DNA of 11,655 nucleotides from a bacterium (lineage in GTDB: Bacteria > Latescibacterota > UBA2968 > UBA8231): contig JAQCJA010000104.1 in assembly GCA_027593305.1 (NCBI GenBank), positions 1-11,655 of the forward strand, written 5' to 3'. The notes under the pieces were generated by a model. The model had not been told where the DNA came from. It made no database searches and worked only from the letters and a program-made list of their open reading frames with translations. A program made the position numbers and the translations under genes. How positions within the stretch are numbered: position 1 is the first letter of the stretch; every line of letters begins with the position of its first letter. Below are positions 6,419 through 11,655 of this stretch, in pieces.

Positions 6419-7915
6419 ATGGCGCGCTACAACAAACCGCACCTGCTGCTGATCACCACCGACCAGCAACGGGGTGACTGTCTGGGTTGTGCGGGCCATG
6501 CCGCAGTCGAAACGCCCTACATAGATGAACTGGCCAGCAACGGCACACGCTTCCGTCACGCCTATACCTCCGTGCCATCGTGTACACCGGCGCGGGCGGG
6601 AATCCTCACCGGCATGGACCAGTGGCACCATGGCAGGCTGACGATGACCGGCAGCGACGCCCTGCAGTATCCGGCGACCCTGCCAGCAGAACTGGCGGCC
6701 GCCGGCTATCACACGCAACTGGTGGGCAAGGCACATCACGCGCCCCAGCGGCGCCTGCAGGGCTTCCATCAGATGGTGCTGGATGAGTCGGGCCGGCGCG
6801 ATCCCGGCTTTGTCTCCGACTACCACGCACACTTCGGGCGGGCCCGCGAGGGTGAGTATGGTTATCGCGACCACGCCATCGACTGGAACAGTTGGATGGC
6901 CCGGCCGTCACATCTGCCGGAACATCTGCATCCCACGTACTGGACGGCAAGCGAGGGGATCAGAGCCATGGAGACGCGGGATCCCACGTCGCCGTCCTTC
7001 CTGTGGCTGTCATTTGCCCGACCGCATTCACCCTATGATCCGCCACAGGCCTACTGGGACATGTACGTAGATCACGACGACATCCCGAAGCCTCATGTCG
7101 GTGACTGGTCGGACCGTTATGATCGACGGGTGGCCGATGTCAACGCGCCGCGGTCCCACCGGTCCGCCCGGGAAACCCATCGGGCCCGCGCCGGGTACTA
7201 CGGCAACATCACCTTCATCGATCACCAGATCGGCCGCTTCCTGTACGAGTACCGGAAACGAGACCCCGAGGGGCTGGCCAACACCCTGATTCTGTTCACC
7301 TCCGATCACGGCGACATGATGGGTGACCATCACCACTGGCGCAAGACCTACGCGTATGAAGGCTCGGCGCGGATTCCATTCGTCGTGCAGTGGCCGACAG
7401 CCTGGGGGGATGATGTAGCACGGGACACCGTGCGGGATGCGCCGATCGAACTGCGTGACATCATGCCCACCCTGCTGCAGGCAGCAGGTGTCGACATCCC
7501 GGAGTCCGTGGATGGCAGCAGCCTGTTGCCGCTGGCGCGGGACGCGTCGGTGCCCTGGCGCGCCTTCGTCCAGGGCGAGCACAGCACCTGCTACGATGAA
7601 GAGCATGGCATGCAGTACGTCACCGATGGCGTGCAGAAGTACATCTGGTTTCACCACACCGGGCACGAGCAGTTCTTTGATCTGACAACGGATCCGGGAG
7701 AGTGTATCGATCTGGCGGCGGACCCAGCGTGGCAGGCCTGTATCGACGTCTGGCGCAGTCGGCTCGCCGAGGTCAACGAGAAGCGAGGCGACCCACGGGG
7801 GCAGGGCGGCCGACTCATCACACAACCCGACGGAGCCCTGCGCCTGTCGCCGAACTACGCCCGCTGGCGGGACCAGGCGGCTGACGCCATGCGGGCCTGG
7901 CGTGGTGAGGCCTGA
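6419..7915 (+). CDS. Cys-type sulfatase (arylsulfatase family), probably cytoplasmic
   Basis: A 498-residue type I sulfatase that should hydrolyse sulfate esters after its active-site cysteine is converted to formylglycine. The modification motif is CTPAR (C55-R59) in VPSCTPARAGILTG. Other family elements are the N-terminal metal site TTDQQRGD (13-20), VGKAHH (102-107), ARPHSPYDPP (200-209) and the second metal site TSDHGD (294-299), followed by K309. No key residue is missing. There is no signal peptide: the hydrophobic first strand (PHLLLITTD) is the domain core, so the protein probably stays in the cytoplasm. GGAGG (6406-6410) sits 8 bp before the ATG and fixes the start. Maturation needs an FGE or an anaerobic sulfatase-maturing enzyme, and the FGE-like protein upstream lacks the catalytic cysteines. 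The substrate is unknown. Its stop overlaps the next gene's start by one base. Confidence 0.94.
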   Translation: MARYNKPHLLLITTDQQRGDCLGCAGHAAVETPYIDELASNGTRFRHAYTSVPSCTPARAGILTGMDQWHHGRLTMTGSDALQYPATLPAELAAAGYHTQLVGKAHHAPQRRLQGFHQMVLDESGRRDPGFVSDYHAHFGRAREGEYGYRDHAIDWNSWMARPSHLPEHLHPTYWTASEGIRAMETRDPTSPSFLWLSFARPHSPYDPPQAYWDMYVDHDDIPKPHVGDWSDRYDRRVADVNAPRSHRSARETHRARAGYYGNITFIDHQIGRFLYEYRKRDPEGLANTLILFTSDHGDMMGDHHHWRKTYAYEGSARIPFVVQWPTAWGDDVARDTVRDAPIELRDIMPTLLQAAGVDIPESVDGSSLLPLARDASVPWRAFVQGEHSTCYDEEHGMQYVTDGVQKYIWFHHTGHEQFFDLTTDPGECIDLAADPAWQACIDVWRSRLAEVNEKRGDPRGQGGRLITQPDGALRLSPNYARWRDQAADAMRAWRGEA

Positions 7916-8715
7916 TGGCCTCGGGCCGTCCTGTTCTGTATCTGGGAGGTGACGTCGTCCATCAGGAGCAGGACGAGTACGGCCCGCTGGACGTCGTCGA
8001 AGAAAACGACGGCAAGTTGCGATCCCTGCACTTTGGCTCCTCGGCACGGCAGAGTACGATGTTCGTCGCGCGCCCCGAGGAACTGGCTCTCGAATACACC
8101 CGCTGCATGATGACGGCCTTGTTGTTCATGGATGCCGATCCGGCACGGGCGCTGATGCTGGGGCTTGGCGGCGGCTCCATGGTGAAATTTCTCCTGCATT
8201 GGTGCAACCAGTGTACGGTGGACGTCGCTGAGTTGCGCCCCGCCGTGGCTGCTGTGGCGCAGCGCTATTTCGGGCTGCCCGAGGCCAACGAGCGTCTGCA
8301 CCTGCACATTGGCGACGGTCACGCCTACCTACGGAACACAAGGGCGCCACCGTGGGACCTGGTGCTTTTGGATCTGCACACGAGCAGCGGCATGTCGCCT
8401 ATCGTTTCTGCGCCGGATTTCCTGCCCACCTGCAAGCGCCAAACCGCAGCCGGAGGCGTCCTGGTGGCCAATCTGTGGTACGGTGTGAACCGGGTCGCGG
8501 AGCGCCGTGTGCGCCAGTTGCTGGAGACCTGCTTCGAGCACGTCCTCTACTTGCCGGTGGCAGGAAAACTCAATTGTATCGCTCTGGGCATGTCCGGCCG
8601 GGCGGTGCCCACCTGGACCGAATTGGCGACGCGAGCCGCCAACTGGCAACAGCGCTGCCAGTTGCCTATGCCGGAGATGTTGGCCGAACTGGGTCGTCGC
8701 AACCCACTGCGTTGA
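7915..8715 (+). CDS. SpeE-like (spermidine synthase-fold) SAM-binding protein
   Basis: A 266-residue protein of the spermine/spermidine synthase superfamily with a class I methyltransferase-type Rossmann fold. Visible elements are the N-terminal YGPLDVVEE (22-30), ARQSTM (44-49), the nucleotide loop GLGGGS (83-88), an acidic residue at the second strand (VDVAELRPAV, E106), GDGHAYL (133-139) and WDLVLLDLHTSSG (147-159). True aminopropyltransferases have a catalytic Asp in a D-x-x-D-P-type loop at this last place; here it is LDLHTSSG, so polyamine synthesis is doubtful and methylation or another use of a SAM-like cofactor is possible. The ATG overlaps the sulfatase TGA by one base (TGATG), which indicates translational coupling. 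Its stop codon lies between the arms of a 14-bp inverted repeat. The function is not assignable beyond the fold. Confidence 0.82.
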   Translation: MASGRPVLYLGGDVVHQEQDEYGPLDVVEENDGKLRSLHFGSSARQSTMFVARPEELALEYTRCMMTALLFMDADPARALMLGLGGGSMVKFLLHWCNQCTVDVAELRPAVAAVAQRYFGLPEANERLHLHIGDGHAYLRNTRAPPWDLVLLDLHTSSGMSPIVSAPDFLPTCKRQTAAGGVLVANLWYGVNRVAERRVRQLLETCFEHVLYLPVAGKLNCIALGMSGRAVPTWTELATRAANWQQRCQLPMPEMLAELGRRNPLR

Positions 8716-8740
8716 TCCGGCTGAAGCGCAGTGGGTTGCG
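8698..8740. repeat. Perfect 14-bp inverted repeat at a convergent gene junction
   Basis: CGCAACCCACTGCG (8698-8711) and CGCAGTGGGTTGCG (8727-8740) are perfect reverse complements separated by 15 bases. The left arm codes for the last residues of the SpeE-like protein, the loop holds its stop codon, and the right arm ends 1 bp before the stop of the converging antiporter gene. The stem would be very stable in transcripts from either strand, as expected for a bidirectional terminator or 3'-end stabiliser, but neither side carries a T-run. A member of a dispersed REP-like repeat family is the other explanation. Confidence 0.8.
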
Positions 8741-8741
8741 C

Positions 8742-10061
8742 CTACGATCGTTTCGCCTCGCCCACCCGCTGCAGGGCGTACTTCATCGCCACGGGACCCA
8801 CCACCTGATTCACCGAAATTGCCGCTACGACAATGGTGGCAAACTCTCCACCCCAGTCGGGAAAACGCCGTACGACCTCCAGTGCCAGGCCGACACTGAT
8901 TCCTGCCTGCGTGAGGAACGTGAAACCGAATAGACGACGACCCGAGCTGTGATCTCCGGCGATGGCCGCTCCTGCCCAGCTGGCGGCGAGGATGGAACTG
9001 CTGCGGGCGGCAACCAGCGTGAGGGCCGCAACCCACGTACGCCGCAGGGCCTGCAGGTCGAGACTGGCACCAGCAAGAGTGAAGAACAGCACAAAGACAG
9101 GCAGGCTGACGCGTTCCACAGCTTCGCTGAAGGCGGCACCACTGGAGCCGACGTTGCGCACCACAAAACCGGCGGCCACACAGATGAGCAGGGGCTCAAG
9201 GTGAAGGGGCAGCGCGTGCGTATTCTGCACATAGGTTGCCGTACCGTGGGCAATTTCGGTGACGACGAGGGCCGTGCCAAGCAACAAAAGGGCAATATTG
9301 TCTGGCCAACGACCTATATAGAACGACACGATCATACCGATGGCTGCGCCCGCGACGAGACCTGCGGCAATCTCGACAAGGACCGCCAGGGCGAAGCCAA
9401 GGTCCAATGCCCCATTCGAGCTCAGTAGCGCCTCGCACGTCGACAGTGCGATGGCAAAAAGCACGATGGTCACGACGTCGACGGCAACCGTGACACCAAG
9501 GACGGTTTCGCTGAAGGGGCCATGGGCATCACATTCGCGAATCACGGCCAGGGCGCTCGACGGAGAACGGGCAACGGCGACAACGCCGATGAGCGCCGCG
9601 ACGGCCGCCATCTGTACGGTTGTCAGACCTGCAGCAAAGGGCAGCAACGCGGGGCCGGCGATAAAAACGATGAGCCCGACGCTGAGACAGGGGACAAGCG
9701 TCGTGCTGACCACGAGCCAGCCGATAAGTCCGAGGCGCGCGCGCAGTTGGGCGATGTGCAATTCGGCACCGGCAGCCAGGGCGATGAAGGCCACTGCCAG
9801 TTCATTGAGGAAATGCAGTTGCCCGGCAACCGGGGTCGAGATGACGCCAAGCAGGTCAGGTCCCAGTAGCAGGCCCGCCGCCAGATACCCGGTGATCCGT
9901 GGCAGGCCGATGACTGCAATTGCGTGCCCGGCAACGTGGCCCAGAAGCAGCACAAGACCGGCAATGAAAGTCGGCGTTGCCCCCGGCGCGGGACCGGTGT
10001 CAATCCAGCTCGTGACAGCGAACAGCGCTGCCAACACGGCCAGCGCGGCGAAGCGCTTCAT
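8742..10061 (-). CDS. CPA-type cation/proton antiporter (Na_H_Exchanger family), second in operon
   Basis: A 439-residue membrane protein with about 12-13 helices, of the monovalent cation:proton antiporter (CPA1/CPA2) superfamily. Helix 2 carries GLPRITGYLAAGLLLGP (52-68), typical of the CPA2 branch. The discontinuous helix region contains VAVARSPSSALAVIRE (161-176), and the ion-binding helix has a single acidic residue, D195, in GVTVAVDVVTIVL. The C-terminal part has the TQAGISVGLAL segment (384-394). It probably exchanges Na+ or K+ for protons across the inner membrane; the ion cannot be told. Its ATG at 10061 overlaps the TGA of the upstream antiporter gene (ATGA), so the two are translationally coupled and probably made in fixed proportion. 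The two proteins are clearly different in sequence. The stop abuts the 14-bp inverted repeat. Confidence 0.87.
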   Translation of the reverse strand: MKRFAALAVLAALFAVTSWIDTGPAPGATPTFIAGLVLLLGHVAGHAIAVIGLPRITGYLAAGLLLGPDLLGVISTPVAGQLHFLNELAVAFIALAAGAELHIAQLRARLGLIGWLVVSTTLVPCLSVGLIVFIAGPALLPFAAGLTTVQMAAVAALIGVVAVARSPSSALAVIRECDAHGPFSETVLGVTVAVDVVTIVLFAIALSTCEALLSSNGALDLGFALAVLVEIAAGLVAGAAIGMIVSFYIGRWPDNIALLLLGTALVVTEIAHGTATYVQNTHALPLHLEPLLICVAAGFVVRNVGSSGAAFSEAVERVSLPVFVLFFTLAGASLDLQALRRTWVAALTLVAARSSSILAASWAGAAIAGDHSSGRRLFGFTFLTQAGISVGLALEVVRRFPDWGGEFATIVVAAISVNQVVGPVAMKYALQRVGEAKRS

Positions 10062-11281
10062 GACAAGGGCGAGGGTCTGGCGCCGCCGAGGAGGCGCCAG
10101 GCCAGAGACGGGCTGAACAACTCGCTGACTACGACGCCTACGAGTACGATGGTGGTCACCGCGTCGACGACGGGAGAGCTGCCATCATGGATCTGTTGCA
10201 GGTTGACCACAACGGCAATCGCGAGACCACCATGGGACAACAGGCCCAGTCCCATGCGGCCTGGCACCGCCGGCGTAACGACGCCGCGAAAAGCCAGCCA
10301 GTTGCCGGCAAGTTTGCCCGTCGTGCGCAATATCAGGTAGGCAACAGCCAGCGACAGAACACCCCAGCCCGATGGGTGCCACTGCGCACCAGCCAGGATC
10401 AGGAAAAGCACGTACACCGAGCGGTCCCCCCGTACCAGCAGTGACTGCAGAGACGTCAGCACTCGTTTCTGGGCCAGGTTGGCCACGACGGCACCGGTGA
10501 CAGCGTTGACGAACAAGGGTGACAGCGACAGGTAGAGGGCAAGTCCGCCGCCGCTGAAGACGGTACCCAACAACACCAGCAGCAGTTCCTCTTCCGCCAA
10601 TTGATAGGACGTCAGGGCAACAACGACGAGACCCATGACTACACCCAGGCCTACCGACAACGCCGCCCACAGGCCGACGGAGCCCGTGTCGCCGTGCAGC
10701 ACCGGCAGCCAGCAGACCGCACCGAAAACAGCCACTGCGACCAACCCGTCCAGGTCCGCCACAAGACGCAACAGGCGCGCCAGCGCCCGGCTCTCACCTC
10801 GGGCACTGCGGCCGACGAGAGCCAGAGCACTCTGCGCCGTGTCGGAGCCGGCAGCCCCCAGTGTCAGGGCGCCCACCAGACACCATGCATGGGACAGATC
10901 AAGGGACCAGCGCAGAAGAAAGAAGAACGGTACGGCGATGATGACGGTGACAACACTTGCCTGCACCAGTGCCGGCACCAGCCCGGAGCGAACGACGCCG
11001 TCCCACCGATGCACCTGCCACTGAATGCCAAAAAGCAAGCCAATCCAGGACAGGCCCATGCCGAGGATGGGTGCCAGGCCGACAAGAGTCATATCGTCAA
11101 GAATGCCAAGAAACGGGCTGCCCAGCAGCAGGCCGACGAAGACGAACTCGGTTCCTGTGAGCAGGATGTTGCGCATCCACAGGGAGCCGCGCACGCCGGA
11201 CAGGGACAGATGCAGAAAGCTGAAGCGCGCGCCGGCAAATGCCAGCGCGGTGACGAGCGCCGCCGCCAGAACCAGTTTCAA
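10058..11281 (-). CDS. CPA-like cation/proton antiporter-type membrane protein, first of a pair
   Basis: A 407-residue polytopic protein with about 12 hydrophobic helices and the layout of CPA antiporters. LGAAGSDTAQ (141-150) occupies the place of the discontinuous helix, and ADLDGLVAVAVFG (175-187), with D176 and D178, that of the ion-binding helix. A late GLLSHGGLAIAVV segment (346-358) resembles helix 10 or 11 of the family. Similarity is weaker than for its neighbour, so the transported ion and even activity are less sure. The likely start is TTG at 11281: an in-frame TGA lies only two codons upstream (11287-11285), so translation cannot begin earlier. GAAGG lies directly against the TTG, unusually close; CTG at 11275 would have normal spacing but is a rare start. 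The PII-like gene ends 9 bp upstream and the second antiporter starts in its stop codon. Confidence 0.78.
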   Translation of the reverse strand: MKLVLAAALVTALAFAGARFSFLHLSLSGVRGSLWMRNILLTGTEFVFVGLLLGSPFLGILDDMTLVGLAPILGMGLSWIGLLFGIQWQVHRWDGVVRSGLVPALVQASVVTVIIAVPFFFLLRWSLDLSHAWCLVGALTLGAAGSDTAQSALALVGRSARGESRALARLLRLVADLDGLVAVAVFGAVCWLPVLHGDTGSVGLWAALSVGLGVVMGLVVVALTSYQLAEEELLLVLLGTVFSGGGLALYLSLSPLFVNAVTGAVVANLAQKRVLTSLQSLLVRGDRSVYVLFLILAGAQWHPSGWGVLSLAVAYLILRTTGKLAGNWLAFRGVVTPAVPGRMGLGLLSHGGLAIAVVVNLQQIHDGSSPVVDAVTTIVLVGVVVSELFSPSLAWRLLGGARPSPLS

Positions 11282-11290
11282 CCTTCAGAC

Positions 11291-11623
11291 CTAGTTTCCC
11301 GGTGGCTGCGGAAATTCCGCCGGAAGCAGGCACAGGCGCCCGACGGCCGGGTCGGCCATGTCGGCGCCAATGTCGGCAAGCAGACGGAACAGAGGCTCCA
11401 CCAGACTGCGGTCTGCCAGTGGTGCCAGCACCAGGCGCACCTTGTCGTGGCTGCCGCCAATGGTCTGCAGGAGCCCCGAGAAAATGGGCACATCATCGGC
11501 GAGAATCCGCTCCATCGAAGCGCCCTCAACAACGGTGACACCGGTAACCTCCAGCTCCACGAGGGCTTCAAGGACGCCATCCACCAGGTCATCCACATAA
11601 ACGAAGATCAGCAGTATGTGCAT
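11291..11623 (-). CDS. Small PII-like (ferredoxin-fold) putative signalling protein
   Basis: A 110-residue protein with the strand-helix-strand-strand-helix-strand order of the PII superfamily. Strand 1 is at about 2-9, helix 1 at 11-24 (VDDLVDGVLEALVELEVTG), and strand 2 is VTGVTVVEG (26-34), very like the PII beginning. A loop at about 36-57 follows in the T-loop place, then strand 3 (KVRLVLAPL, 61-69), helix 2 (71-86) and strand 4 (GRLCLLPAEF, 95-104). The PII signature residues of the T-loop and B-loop are not conserved, so ligands cannot be predicted. PII-type proteins usually bind nucleotides or metabolites and control a partner, often a membrane transporter encoded beside them; two antiporter genes follow directly, so control of them is the natural guess. 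No clear ribosome site precedes the ATG at 11623. A frame ending in TGA at 11630-11628 runs off the window and might be the tail of another upstream gene. Confidence 0.68.
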   Translation of the reverse strand: MHILLIFVYVDDLVDGVLEALVELEVTGVTVVEGASMERILADDVPIFSGLLQTIGGSHDKVRLVLAPLADRSLVEPLFRLLADIGADMADPAVGRLCLLPAEFPQPPGN

Positions 11624-11655
11624 GTTTTCAAGGCATAGGGGCAGGCCGACAGTGG

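Noticed and set aside
7028..8047. Minus-strand frame of 339 codons
   Set aside because: Opposite the sulfatase, whose motifs are intact; no similarity seen.
10601..11638. Plus-strand frame of 345 codons near the right end
   Set aside because: Polar, Gln/Ala/His-rich complement of the antiporter and PII-like genes; no domain seen.

Overview
This is a GC-rich, densely coded bacterial window with eleven protein-coding genes and almost no non-coding DNA. The mix is two phytanoyl-CoA dioxygenase-type (PhyH) oxygenases, an Ldh2-family dehydrogenase, a Cys-type sulfatase, an FGE-like membrane protein and a SpeE-like protein. That resembles uncultivated heterotrophic lineages rich in PhyH enzymes and sulfatases (Latescibacterota, Poribacteria or Planctomycetota-like). 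The lineage is only an impression from gene content; nothing here fixes the taxon. No RNA gene, CRISPR array, insertion sequence or phage gene was seen.

Left part (1-2560): a PhyH gene cut by the window edge (+ strand) converges on a two-gene minus-strand operon, a second PhyH followed 2 bp later by an Ldh2-family 2-hydroxyacid dehydrogenase. Together they look like catabolic or modifying enzymes for small organic substrates. A 244-bp divergent intergenic region (2561-2804) then separates this operon from the rightward genes. It holds a perfect inverted repeat and weak promoter-like boxes.

Middle part (2805-8715): six co-directional genes. These are an NAD-type glyceraldehyde-3-phosphate dehydrogenase, a membrane-anchored coiled-coil protein with an FGE-sulfatase fold that lacks the catalytic cysteines, a DtxR/MntR-type metal-responsive regulator with a C-terminal cysteine cluster, an SBF-like (bile acid:Na+ symporter fold) transporter, a cytoplasmic-looking Cys-type sulfatase, and a SpeE-like SAM-fold protein whose start overlaps the sulfatase stop by one base. 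Gaps are 43, 8, 18 and 74 bp and then a 1-bp overlap, so one or two operons are likely; the 74-bp gap before the sulfatase is the likeliest break.

Right part (8742-11623, minus strand): a tight three-gene operon encoding a small PII-like (ferredoxin-fold) protein and two different 12-13-helix CPA-type cation/proton antiporters. The second antiporter starts inside the stop codon of the first (ATGA overlap). This looks like a ligand-controlled ion transport module and is the most interesting system in the window. A perfect 14-bp inverted repeat sits exactly between this operon and the converging middle block.
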